Below are positions 35,017-47,700 of a stretch of DNA of 64,000 nucleotides, one piece after another (position 1 is the stretch's first letter; the number at the start of each line of letters is the position of its first letter). Made by a program: the position numbers and the translations under genes. The DNA is from Parapristionchus giblindavisi (Eukaryota; Nematoda; Chromadorea; Rhabditida; Diplogasteridae): contig CALSFV010000069.1 in assembly GCA_943737045.1 (NCBI GenBank), positions 124,001-188,000 of the forward strand. The letters run 5' to 3'. The notes under the pieces were generated by a model, which saw only the letters and a list, made by a program, of their open reading frames with translations, was not told where the DNA came from and did no database searches.

Positions 35017-35271
35017 CTATTCACTCTTATCTGCATTTACTCCTCCATTACATGTACCACAACTTCTTCTACATGATATACGAATATATTCAGTTGATTG
35101 ACATGATCCACTATTGGTTGAAACCCAATCACGACAATTTGAATCACGATCTACACAATCTATAATGGAATAGACTATGAAGATACAGATGAATGAATAG
35201 ATTAATGGATACTTACTCTGAGAATTGATAGATATGATAGATATTGATAAGAAGATTATGAATGTCCACAT
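35017..35271 (-). CDS. Small secreted ShKT-domain peptide
   Basis: Two minus-strand exons (35217-35271 and 35017-35159) give 65 residues. A signal peptide (MWTFIIFLSISIISINS) is followed at once by one ShKT domain whose six cysteines (20, 27, 38, 48, 52, 55) follow the C-x6-C ... C-x3-C-x2-C spacing of the family. ShKT modules are common in nematode secreted proteins, both free and attached to enzymes; the function of this one cannot be deduced. The intron (35160-35216) is 57 bp and contains no stop in frame, so an unspliced form would also be open. The TAG stop at 35017 is followed, in the same frame, by the nitrobindin coding sequence. Confidence 0.8.
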   Translation of the reverse strand: MWTFIIFLSISIISINSQSKYPLIYSFICIFIVYSIIDCVDRDSNCRDWVSTNSGSCQSTEYIRISCRRSCGTCNGGVNADKSE

Positions 35272-36314
35272 TGAAGACTTAATTGATTGTCATCATTAGG
35301 ATATGTCATTGATAGAGAACGATGCCAATTGAGAAATAGGAGAGAGGGAGAGGGAGAGAAGAAGAGGGAGAGAAGGAGAGGGAGAGGGAGAGAAGGAGAG
35401 GGGGAGGTAGAGGGAGAGAAGGAGAGGGAGAGGGAGAGAAGAAGAGGGGGAGGTAGAGGGAGAGAAGAAGAGGGAGAGGGAGAGAAGAAGAGGGGGAGGT
35501 AGAGGGAGAGAAGAAGAGGGAGAGGGAGAGAAGGAGAGGGGGAGGTAGAGGGAGAGAAGGAGAGGGGGAGAAGGAGAGGGAGAGATAGAAAGGTACGAGA
35601 ATATCCGGATATTAAGATGATACTATAGAAAGAGAAAATATGGAGGAATCGATAGATAAAGTGGAAGAAGTTGTGAATGAAAAGGTGAAAGAGTAAGTAG
35701 ATACATACAATAAGATATAGAGGGAGAGGGAGAAGGAGAGAGAGGGGGAGAGGGAGAGGGAGGGGAAGAGATAGAGGGAGAGAGAGGGAGGAGGAAGCTG
35801 GTTTGCACTCCTTCTCTCAACTATTGTGGCATAGTGATTGACCCTGATTGAATGATTGAAGAATGAGAAAAGAGAGGAGGAGTCGAGAATTGAATTGATA
35901 TGGTAGAACAATGTATCATTTACAATTTATTCATCAAGGGATTTACATATATGTACTTATTGTAGGATAATGTATACATACTATACTTTATTATGATTAT
36001 TCATTTTCTCCGAACTTTCATTATATGACAATAAATAATGATTATGTTGTGAAGTCTTCATTGTATCCATGTACGATAGTGCAAAATTGAAATTAAAATA
36101 TACTAAAAATATGATAAGTAAGATATTTTCGTATGCTGAAAATATAATATTATATTTCGTACATAAAATGAGACTGATATAATGCTTTCACACCAGTTTT
36201 CGGAAAACGGAAATTTTCCGAGAAAAAAATACATCTAAAAAATGGAAATTCATTTTGGACAGACTCTTCCTATTTTCAGTAAAGATATTTTTTAACCTTT
36301 TCAGCACTTTACTT

Positions 36315-36750
36315 CTGATGATTCAATTGAACTTTAGATCGAGAACTCTCACAAGGGAAGCACCAGTTGCGACGGAAACGATTCTGAAAGCGTCAAATAG
36401 GTTAGGGTTGGAGGGGGATGGCCAAAAGTGGTTTCAAAAGTTGCATCGCTGACCTACATACTAATCGATATTTTCTATCCCCCATTGGTTCGAATGCCCC
36501 CGTCGAAATGTTTATGCTATTTTTTAAATGCTTCCTCAACTATATTTTCATTGTTTTATCGTCATTTGCCGGTGCAGTACATTTGTTTAAAAAATATCGA
36601 TTAGTATCTTTTGAAACCACTTTTGGCCATTCCCCCTTCAACCCTTACCACCGATATGGATCTCTTTCGGAATGGTTTCCGTCGCAAATGGTGCATCTCT
36701 TGTAAGGTTCCTCCATGTCATCTTATTTGAACAATTTCAACCGTAATCGA
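36315..36750. mobile_element. Foldback element (imperfect)
   Basis: ACAAGGGAAGCACCAGTTGC near 36351 returns inverted around 36685-36705, and GGGATGGCCAAAAGTGGTTT near 36415 returns inverted around 36618-36640. Arms are about 80 percent alike by eye. No coding capacity. Confidence 0.65.
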
Positions 36751-37739
36751 AGTGTTGAGTTGATCTGTGAAAGTTCCCCTTCCAGAAACAAGTTATATTT
36801 ACCCAATTTGAAATGAAAATCTAATGAAAGTAAAAATACAACCAACAAATAAAGCAATATATCGTGGACTTTTTCAAGAAAAAAATTTCGGAAATTTTTT
36901 TAAAAAGTCGGATATTTATCCTACTTAAAATTGGAAGATGGAAAAATGGATATCTCAGATTCATACTATCTATAGATGATAGAGTACCCTTCTATTCTTA
37001 CTTTTAATTCCAATAGAAATCTGATTAGATCCTTCTCTCATCTCTCTATCAACCTCTCCCTCTCCTTCCCTTCCTCTCTCTCTCGTCCATTCAATTCTCC
37101 CTAGGGATAACTTACATTGACTCTCATTCTGAACATGACATCTCCTACATACTATATTCTTATCCTCTCCCTCTCCTTCTCCCCATTCCCCTCTTCTACC
37201 TCTCCCTCTCCCTCTTCTCCCACACTCTCTTCTCCCTCTTCCTCATCTCTCTCTTTTCCTCTTCTGATTCTCCCTCTTCTTCCTCTTCTCCTTCTCCCTC
37301 TCCCTCTCCTTCTTCCCCTTCCTCTCCTTCATCTCTTCCATTCTCTTCTCATTAAGTCCTTGTCTTTCATTGTATCTTCATTCTCTTCTCTCATTTCTTT
37401 CTTTTCCCGTTCATCTAAATTGACCAAAACCAACGTCACTTTGTAAGGCCTTACGCAATACTTTTCCCTCCCCCTTCCCCTCCTCCTAACCTCTTCCCCT
37501 CCCTCTCCCTCCTCTCCTCTCCCTCCTCTCCTCTCCTCCCTCCTCCTCTTCCTCTTCTATGTCTCATTCGAGAGAGAAATACGATCAATTCCAATTGGGG
37601 ACTCATTGGGGTCTTCTAAAGAGAGAAAGAAAAGGGAATGAAAGTCTCTTCTTCTTTCTTTTCTCCATTAATTTCATATTCGCATCCTTGTATTGATTCC
37701 TATCTCACGTCAAACGAAAGCATTGCTGAAGGGAGCATA

Positions 37740-38260
37740 CCTTTCCTCTTCCCCCTTTCTCTCCCTTTCCATTCCTCTCCTCTTCCCCCCTTTCTCTCCC
37801 TCTCCCTTCCTCTCCTCTTCCCCCTTTCTCTCCCTCTCCCTTCCTCTCCTCTTCCCCCTTTCTCTCCCTCTCCCTTCCTCTCCTCTTCCCCCTTTCTCTC
37901 CCTTTCCATTCCTCTCCTCTTCCCCCCTTTCTCTCCCTCTCCCTTCCTCTCCTCTTCCCCCTTTCTCTCCCTCTCCCTTCCTCTCCTCTTCCCCCTTTCT
38001 CTCCCTCTCCCTTCCTCTCCTCTTCCCCCTTTCTCTCCCTCTCCCTTCCTCTCCTCTTCCCCCTTTCTCTCCCTCTCCCTTCCTCTCCTCTTCCCCCCTT
38101 TCTCTCCCTCTCCCTTCCTCTCCTCTTCCCCCTTTCTCTCCCTCTCCCTTCCTCTCCTCTTCCCCCCTTTCTCTCCCTCTCCCTTCCTCTCCTCTTCCCC
38201 CTTTCTCTCCCTCTCCCTTCCTCTCCTCTTCCCCCTCTCTCCCCTCCTCTTCCTCTCTAG
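37740..38260. repeat. Polypyrimidine tandem repeat, about 36-bp unit
   Basis: Many copies of CTCTCCTCTTCCCCCTTTCT plus CTCCCTCTCCCTTC, highly uniform. Pure pyrimidine on the plus strand over about 500 bp, preceded by more irregular CT tracts from 37020. Reading frames of 186-225 codons exist on both strands only because the repeat lacks stops. Confidence 0.95.
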
Positions 38261-38746
38261 GACTCTTCAACTCTCATAGTACTTCTACTACACCTTATAC
38301 TCCATTTATCTTTTCCTTTCTCTATACATCATTCATCTTCTATTATATATCGACCAATTCATATTCTTAATCAATATTCATCTATCCATTCCATTACATA
38401 TTTCTCTTATTATTTCTTAGACCATCTTCTTTTTCTAATGTCTTACTACTTCATCTTACAATCTTAATTTATATATTTGTACATTCAAATAATTTGTTTT
38501 CCTTTTCTCTGAGTGATTCATTTATCTCTAAGATTGGGAATATCGTACTATTTTCATTGTATTGGTACATATTGTTCTCCATGAATCAATATCTTAAATC
38601 TTCATCCCTTCCTTTTTATTCCAATAGAAGATTGAGAGAGAGACAATTTAATTAATTCTTCCCTTCTTCTAATGACTAGATCTATTCTATTCTATTCATT
38701 TCAGTATTCAATGAGATAAAGACATCGACTATTAAACATCTCAATT

Positions 38747-41700
38747 ATGTCTTCAGTCAAGGTTTATATTATATTCATTTGATGACGTATGAATACTCGA
38801 GAGTATTCAATAATCTATCCATAAATACATCTATATATGTCTACATTTACGTCAAATATGGATGATTATTATCCAAAGTATGATTGAAAAGAGAAAAGAT
38901 AATTTTGGATGAGTATAGAAGACAAATGATCATTATTGTGGAATGGAGTAATTGAAGAAAGGAACCCGTCTGAAAATGTATTTGTCTCCTTCACAACAAC
39001 CATAAACTATGACTTCTTCTGTATTGTTAGATAGAAAAACAACTTATATTAATAGATATATTATATTTATAATAATCTGATAATAGTGAATATATGTTGA
39101 TACATATTGTATTGAAGGTGGCAGTTCGAGTTCGACCTTTCAATGGAAGAGAAATATCTGCAGATTCTAAATGTATCATTGGAATGCAAGGAGGAACTAC
39201 TACAAGTATTTCATTTCATTATTTACTCACTAATTAATCTTTTGAGAAAAAGCAAAAATAGAGAGAAAAAAAAGTTTCAAAACAGTTTATACTATTTGTC
39301 GCTTTGGTTAGTTGAATGCACATAACTAAGCTAATCTGAAACTATACATCTACATAAAGGTTAGAGGCTCTTGATAGATACTATAGATAGAATAGAGTTA
39401 TATAGTATATCTAATATATTATCTACTGACATGAATAGTATTCATCATCATCTTCTTCTCCTCTAGTAATTACACTTTTTTGTTCATCTCCATTCGGTAT
39501 AATGAGTAGACGGTAGAGAGTACTTTGGAAGAAGGAATCTATCCTATTGAATGGGAAGAAGAAGATGAAAGCATTAGAATGAAAAAAGAAGAGAAGAGAA
39601 GGATTCTATCAATAATATATGAGGCCGTTTGCGAGAGAGTCGAGAAAGAGTGACTGGGGTCTGGCACATCAATTTTTCGAAAACCTGCGAGAAGGGGTTC
39701 TCAAGGGTGCTGATGACGATGGGCATGTTCATTTTGCACCTGGAGTCACCGTTGAGGCCAGACGGCCTCGCGTTGAAATCGCGTTTTTGGTCATTTCTTG
39801 TCACCTGATGGTGCTAAAATCAACAGACCAATGTTTCCGGTGTAGAATTTGATGGCGATCACGCCTGTCTAATTCATTTTTCATGAAAAAAATTTCACAA
39901 GCTTCAAATATGCAACTTTTCTCAGGGGCAAAAGTGTGCGAGTGACATAGCTAGATCGGATCGGAATTACCTCAGGGTGCAACATAAAAAATTTGGGACA
40001 TGACACTTTCCCCATTGTGCAATTCCCCCAAATATGCGAAACCCCCAAAATTCAAAAATCCCAAAGTAACGGCCAAATACGATTCCCCCAAAATACAATT
40101 CCCCCAGAATCACTATTCCCCCAGAATTGCTATTCCCCCATAATTACGATTCCCCCAGAATTACAGTTTCCCCATAAATTCAATTTCCCCAGAATTCCAT
40201 TCCCCCAGAATTACAATTTCCCCAGAATTAGAGTATCTTTTCACATTTTCTTTTTTTATAACTTTTGATCCAGGAGAGCAATCAAGCTGATCTTTCGAGT
40301 CTACTTACGCAATTTATCTGAAACATTATGAGAGTGAAGACCCCCACTAGGGCTGCACAGTAAAAAAATCGGAATGGCTCCGACTCCGATTTCAAGCTTT
40401 AGATCTTATAAAATTATGGTTCCTCCGCAGTCAGCTTTGTAATACATCAAATATCTACTTCCCTTTTTTGGCTACTTCCCTTTTTGGTTTAGTTCCAATT
40501 CCTTACAGACCCGCAGCAAACATTCTGCTGAGGTCTACTCGGTTGCAGCGAGAACGTTCAGACTTACGCTTTCTCACGCGCTCACTGCTCTCATCGATGC
40601 GCCTCTTTTTGATAAAATCAATATGATAAAATCTTATTTTCAAAGCTTGAATATATGATAGAGTTGTTCACAAAAGTTTTTACTCTATTGCTGAACTTTG
40701 ATCTTTGATGCTCGAAAAACTAAGCCAGAAAAGGGAAGTAAAAATTTGATGTATTGCAAAGCTGTCTGCGGAGGAACCATAATTTTATAAGACCTGCCCT
40801 ACAGCTTGAAATCGGAGTCGGAGCCCTTCCGATGTTTTTACTGCGCAGTAATAGTGGGGGTCTTCACTCTTACATTTTTTTAAAAGAACAGGACTTTTCA
40901 CTAAAGAACTATAAATTTTCAAAAAAAACTACGCAATAATGAACTGATTTAAAAACATCAATATTCCTTGTATCCCTTGATAAATTGCGTTCATAGACTC
41001 AAAAGATCAGCTTGATTGCTTTCCTGGATCAAAAGTTATAAAAAAAATGAAAAAGTGAAACGATACTGTAATTTTGGGGAAATTGTAATTATGGGGAGTT
41101 TGTAATTCTGGGGGAATGGGATTCTGGGGGAATTTAATTTTGGGGGATTTGAATTCTGGGGGAATGGTATTTTGGGGAAATGGTAGGTCCCAGGTACTCT
41201 GGGGAAATGTTATTCTGGGGGAATATCTTGTTGGGGAAACTGTTATAATCCAAAAATTTCAACGATTTTGGTGAACGGAAAAGCGAGAAAATCAACTTTT
41301 AGTGAAGTAATCTGGTCACTGTAAGAGAGGCAATGTGCCCACTGACCTACCTCGAGTCTCTCCTCCCGTTCGATCGCGTCCCTCCTTTCCCAACACTCTC
41401 TCGTGCTCTCTCAATTCCCCACACTCTCTCAGGCGAGAGGAAACTATCTATCAGGTCAGTGGGCACATTGCCTCTCTTACAGTGACCAGATTACTTCACT
41501 AAAAGTTGATTTTCTCGCTTTTCCGTTCACCAAAATCGTTGAAATTTTTTCTGTTGCACCCTGAGGTAATTCCGATCCGATCTAGCTATGTCACTCGCAT
41601 ACTTTTGCCCCTGAGAAAAGTTACATATTTCAAGCTTGTGAAATTTTTTTCATGAAAAATGAATTAGACAGGCGTGATCGCCATCAAATTCTCCACCGGA

Positions 41701-44700
41701 AACATTGGTCTGTTGATTTTAGCACCATCAGGTGACAAGAAATGACCAAAAACGCGATTTCAACGCGACGCCGTCTGGCCTCAACGGTGACTCCAGGTGC
41801 AAAATGAACATGCCCATCGTCATCAGCACCCTTGAGAACCCCTTCTCGCAGGTTTTCGAAAAATTGATGTACCAGACCTTGTTCGACTTTCTCGCAAACG
41901 GCCTCATATATAATCAATATTGGTGTATAAGACATCTTTTGAATGTTTGGTCTATTGTGAAGAGGTTAAATGAAAGAATGAAGAAGATGAATGACATATA
42001 TTGTATCTCCTCATATATTTCATCCTTCTTCTTCTATTGATTTATCTTCATTATAGCTATTCTTGGAGGAAGTCAGGATAGAAATCATTCATTCAATTTT
42101 GATCATTCATATTGGTCATTTAATAAGAATGATAGTCATTTTGCCAGCCAAGAACAAGTTTATAAAGAATTGGGAGTTGAGATGTTGGATCATGCTTTTG
42201 AAGGGTAATATATACATTCTTGTAAATTCTATGTTATCGATATAGAAGTACCAAATATACATATTATTAATATTCTAGGTATAATGTATGTATATTTGCT
42301 TATGGACAAACGGGATCAGGAAAGAGTTATACTATGATGGGGAAACCCGGTGATGAGGTTATATTCATTCTATCATGCATATTCAATGGTATATTGATTG
42401 ATTGAAGGCTGAAGCTGGTATCATTCCTCGTTTATGTAAGAATTTATTTGAAAGAATTGATGAAAGTAATAAGAAGTGTACTGTAGAGGTAAACAATCAA
42501 TCAATAGATTGAAGATTATTGTAATCATTCATATTGTAGGTATCATATATGGAGATATATTGTGAAAGAGTAAAAGATCTATTGAATAGTAACTCATCAT
42601 CAAATCTTCGAGTGAGAGAACATCCACTATTTGGTCCATATGTAGATGATCTCACTAAATTAGCTGTTCTCAACTATCAAGATATACTTAATCTTATGGA
42701 TGAAGGAAATAAAGCAAGGTTAGTATAACTATTTCAATATCTAACTATATTGATTCATTCATGTTATCTATCCCAAGTATGATCCAATGATATTGATTAT
42801 AGAACTGTAGCTGCAACTAATATGAATTCAACTTCATCTCGATCTCATGCTGTATTTACTATTGTATTAACACAGAAAGAAGAATCAGGAGGATTGAGTG
42901 GAGAAAAGGTATACAGTCTATTTATCTATCTATCTATCTATCAGTCAATCTATTTATTGAAGGTAGCAAAGATATCTCTAGTAGACTTAGCTGGTAGTGA
43001 AAGGGCTAATTCAACTGGAGCTGAAGGACAAAGATTAAAGGAAGGAGCTAATATTAATAAATCATTGACTACTCTAGGATTAGTTATATCTAAATTAGCT
43101 GAAGAGGTATCGATTGATTCATTGATTGATTGTGTTATAGTATTAATATGTTTAAGAGTGGAAAGAAGGCTAAAGGAAATAGTAGATCAAGAGGAATCAT
43201 TCCATATAGAGATTCAGTTCTTACTTGGTTATTAAGAGAGAATCTAGGTGGTAATAGTAAGACTGCAATGGTTGCTGCTCTGTCACCTGCTCATATTAAC
43301 TTTGATGAAACATTATCTACATTAAGGTAGATCAATAATTAATCAATATTCGTACTAATCAATATTTGATTTAGATATGCTGATAGAGCCAAACAAATTG
43401 TATGCCAAGCAGTTATTAATGAAGATCCTAATGCTAAATTAATAAGAGAATTGAAAGAAGAGGTTAGATTGAATGATAGTATTGATTGAATTGATTGATT
43501 GAATTGATTGACTGAATTGATTGATTGAATCTATTGATTGAATTGATTGATTGAATTATAGGTCCAACGTTTACGTGCAATGTTAGAAGAGAAAGGAGTA
43601 GTTGCATATTCAGATGAACAAGTTGAAGGAGGAACAATTCCAGTTTATTCAGCTAAAGATCATGAAACTATAGAACAACTAAAAGTATATAGATAGAAAG
43701 ATGAATGAATAGATGAGGAATTGATTCAGGCATCTGAGAAATTAATGATGCAAGTAAATGAAACATGGGAAGAAAAGTTGAGAAGAACAGAAGAAATGAA
43801 GAAAATGAGAGAAGAAGAATTAAGAGATATGGGATTGGCTACAAGTGAGCATGGAAATGCATTAGGTGTATTCTCACCTAAAAAGGTTCATTGAATCTAT
43901 TCATTCAATTCTATTTATTCATTCTATTATAGCTTCCTCATCTAGTTAATCTAAATGAAGATCCTCTCATGTCTGAATGTCTTCTATATTATCTGAATGA
44001 AGGAGAAACTAGGCATCATATTCATAACCTCTATTCATATAAACTATAGTCCTATACAATAAACGTTCTGTACAAGAAACATTCATTGCTCTGAAAAGAT
44101 TAGTGTGTATGAAAAAAGCTGAATGTTTTCTCAGTTTCTGAAAATTATGGTGAAACAATTTAATTGTGAGAGACGTTTTGATCTGTATTTTATCTAATTA
44201 TAATAAATTCTAAAACAATAATAAAATTGAATAAAGGGTTGGTCGTCCGGATGCAGAGATTCGTCCAGATATTCTTCTATCTGGTGATACTATTAAAAGT
44301 ATTCATTGTGTATTTATTCATGAAGATGGTTGTGTCTCTCTCATCCCTGAAAAGGTTTCATTCTAATCAATACTAATCAATATAATCAATAATATTGATT
44401 AAGGATGCATTAGTATATGTAAATGGTCGTGAGATAACTTCAAGTGAAGTTCTCCATACAGGTTCTCGTGTAATCCTAGGAGATCATCATGTATTTAGAT
44501 ATAATGATCCTCAAGAAGCTCGAATGAGTAGACATAATCTATCTTCACTCACTGGTAGGATATATCATATCCATCTCTATTGTATGGTATTCATTAAGAA
44601 CAACCATTGGATTGGAAATATGCTCAACAAGAACTATTAGAGAAACAAGGAATTGATTTGAAGGCTGAAATGCAAAAGAAATTAGTTGCTATGGAGAGTC

Positions 44701-47700
44701 AATATAGAAAGGAAAGAGAAGAATTGGAATTGAAAATGCTTAGACAGACAAAGGTTTATTGAGATGATGAGAGACCATAATATGTATAGTTTATAGGAAT
44801 ATGAATCAAGAATTGAAAATCTTCAAAGACAAGTTGATCTTGCTCAATCAATGATATCTAGTGGATCGATATGGGAAGGAGAAAAACTATTATCATCTAG
44901 TCTATTAGAATTTGGTATGTGGTGTCCAAGCCCGAGAAGTCAAACACTTACATTATTCAGATAATATCCAATGGACATCAGAAGAGGAAAAAGTAGCACG
45001 AAAGGCAGCATTGAAATGGAAACTTCATCAATTTACATCAGTTAGAGATGTATTATGGGGAAATGCTATATATCTTAAAGAAGCTAATGCTATTAGTATT
45101 GAATTGGATAAAAAGGTATCTAATCATTCATATTTTATCACTGCAATGCACAAATATTGAATCATTGTCGAGTCAATCTTCAACTAAGTTTCCTAAAACA
45201 TATTAAAGTAAAATTTATTTCTTGAAGGTAACTACAAAAACCATCAAATCAAAGAAAAAATAATGGCTGTGATGTTCTTTGGATAAATATTGATTAATTA
45301 TAGGTTCAATTTCAATTTGTTCTTCTAACAGATACAATGTATTCTCCTCTACCACCCGATCTTCTCCCTCCAGGTATTTCAATCAATTAATCAATCAATC
45401 AATAATCTCTGATATGATCAGGTGAAGATCTTTCATCACGTTCGGGTTGTTCTCCTAAAACAGTCGTAGCTGTTCTTGTTCAAGATCTTAAGAATGGAGC
45501 TTCTCATTATTGGAGTATTGATAAATTGAAACAGAGATTGGATGATATGAGACTATTCTATAATTCTGATTTCTCTGAAATGAATTCACCTTCAATGGAA
45601 TTAGAAAGAGTTGAAGAATCAAATGGAAATGGATGGATTGCTTCTCTTTCATTGAATCCAGCTAGACTTGTACCTAATAGAGCTACTATGGAACAAGTTT
45701 ATCATTAGTAAATATTGAATCGATATTGATTGATATGATTATAGGTACGTCAATCATATGATGATGATGATCATTCTCCATTGGATACAATGGATGCTTT
45801 AATTGGTTCTGATCCTTTCTATGATCGATTCCCATGGTTTAGAATGATTGGAAGGTATTATATTCATTCCTTTCTATATCTTATCATATCCATCCATATA
45901 GAGCTTTCGTCTATCTCAATAATCTAATGCATGATGTACCGCTTGTACATAAAGTAGCAATTGTAAATGAAAGAGGAGAAGTCAAAGGATATCTAAAGGT
46001 TGAATCTATTCATTATATCGATTTATTAAATAATTAATATTGAAGGTATTGATCGAGATGGAGAATGCTTCAAATGGAAATAATAAACCTGATAGTGGAA
46101 TTAGACAAACTGCTAAATTACATTTTAGAAAAGAAGATTTCAAAGGAGATTCTCATGGTATATTTTGACACAATCAATACAATAATATTCTATTATAGGA
46201 TCAGATTCAAAAGTTCCTGATCATATGAAAGAAGGAAAGAGTTTCTCATTTAGTATAACAGTTCAACAAACTGATTCTGTATCCTCTGATTATTCTGATG
46301 TTTTCTGTCAATTCAAGTAAGTCAACCAAATTGATCGATATCAGGCATTGGTAAAGGAAATCTTTGAAAATATTTCCATCTTGATTTTAAGTTCCCAAAA
46401 AATTAAACCTCTCCTTCTTCCAAATATTTATTATGGTTTCAAACGGATTTATCTTTTTTTTTGGAAAATTTTACTTTAAAAAACATTTTTTTCAAATGCA
46501 GAAAATTTGGGGGGGGGACGAAGTCCTGACTAGTCACTATATTTATGTTTATTATTAAGTTTCCTTCATCGTCATGATGAAGCATTCTCAACTGAGCCAT
46601 TGAAACATTATCCAGGAAAACCATTAGTATTCAATCATACTCAGGTTAGACAAGATATATTGCAATAATTCGAATGTTTATTATTTCAGCACGTAGTAAC
46701 TACAGTATCCACTCCATTTATGCATTACATTCAACATTTTCCTATAATCTTTGAAGTATTTGGTCATCTTCAGCCACAGAATCGACCTTCTCTTGAAAGA
46801 CAAACAAGTGCTATTGGGTATCTATTAAATATTGATTATATAGATAGATTGATTGAATTAAGTCGTTCAATTGGTTCTCGTCTTTCATTTCAACAACCTT
46901 CTCTATGTATATCAGCTCCTGTTCAATCAACTAAGACCAATTCATTCTCTCTCAATACGTTTGTTCATTATAATCATATATTATATATAATTCATATGGT
47001 TTAGTTCATCTCAAGTTCATTCCAAATATGATCTTCTTGTATGGTTTGAAATCTGTGAATTGGGTAACAATGGAGAATATCTTCCTTCTGTTGTTGATCA
47101 TGCATCTGGATTACCAACTCATGGAGTATTTCTATTACATCAAGTATCAATATATTGTATATGATTAGTAGTTATTGATTGATTTAGGGAATACAAAGAA
47201 GAATCAAAGTTACTATATGCCATGAGAAAGGAGATATAAGATGGAAAGATTGTCAAGTTAGATTTATCTTAATCTTTAATATATAAATATGAATATAGGA
47301 ATTAGTAATAGGAAGAGTTCGTAATAGTCCTCAATGGAATGGTGAAGATATTGATGTTTTATCACTTGGATTATTCCCTGGAACATATCTTCAATTCACT
47401 CATGATGATAGGTATTCATTCGTTTATTCATTCAGTCATTTTATTTTTACACGTTATTTTTCTATTTTTTTACTATTATTTTTTATTCTTTTATAATAAT
47501 TCAGTTTTTTTTTCAAAGAAATCTTGTCATCTACATTTTCTTCAAAAGAAAAAAAAGTTTTAAATTGATAAACTCAGAATCTTCTTCCAATTTGAAGCTG
47601 CATGGGACTCATCTCTACATAATTCACCACTACTCAATAGGTATTCAATATCTATTCTATTCATCTCATCCATCTATTCTATTCTTCAGAGTATCCAATT

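Larger units (their letters stand above)
35272..38746. other. Long intergenic region, low complexity
   Basis: Upstream of unc-104 and of the divergent ShKT gene. It contains GGGAGA tracts (about 35340-35595 and 35718-35800), a foldback (about 36315-36750) and extended CT tracts (37020-38260). No gene is supported; long frames in the tracts on both strands are repeat translations. Confidence 0.6.

Noticed and set aside
37638..38370. Open frames of 186-225 codons on both strands
   Set aside because: They are translations of a simple pyrimidine repeat without stops; composition is Ser/Pro/Leu/Phe or Arg/Glu/Gly only and both strands are open together.
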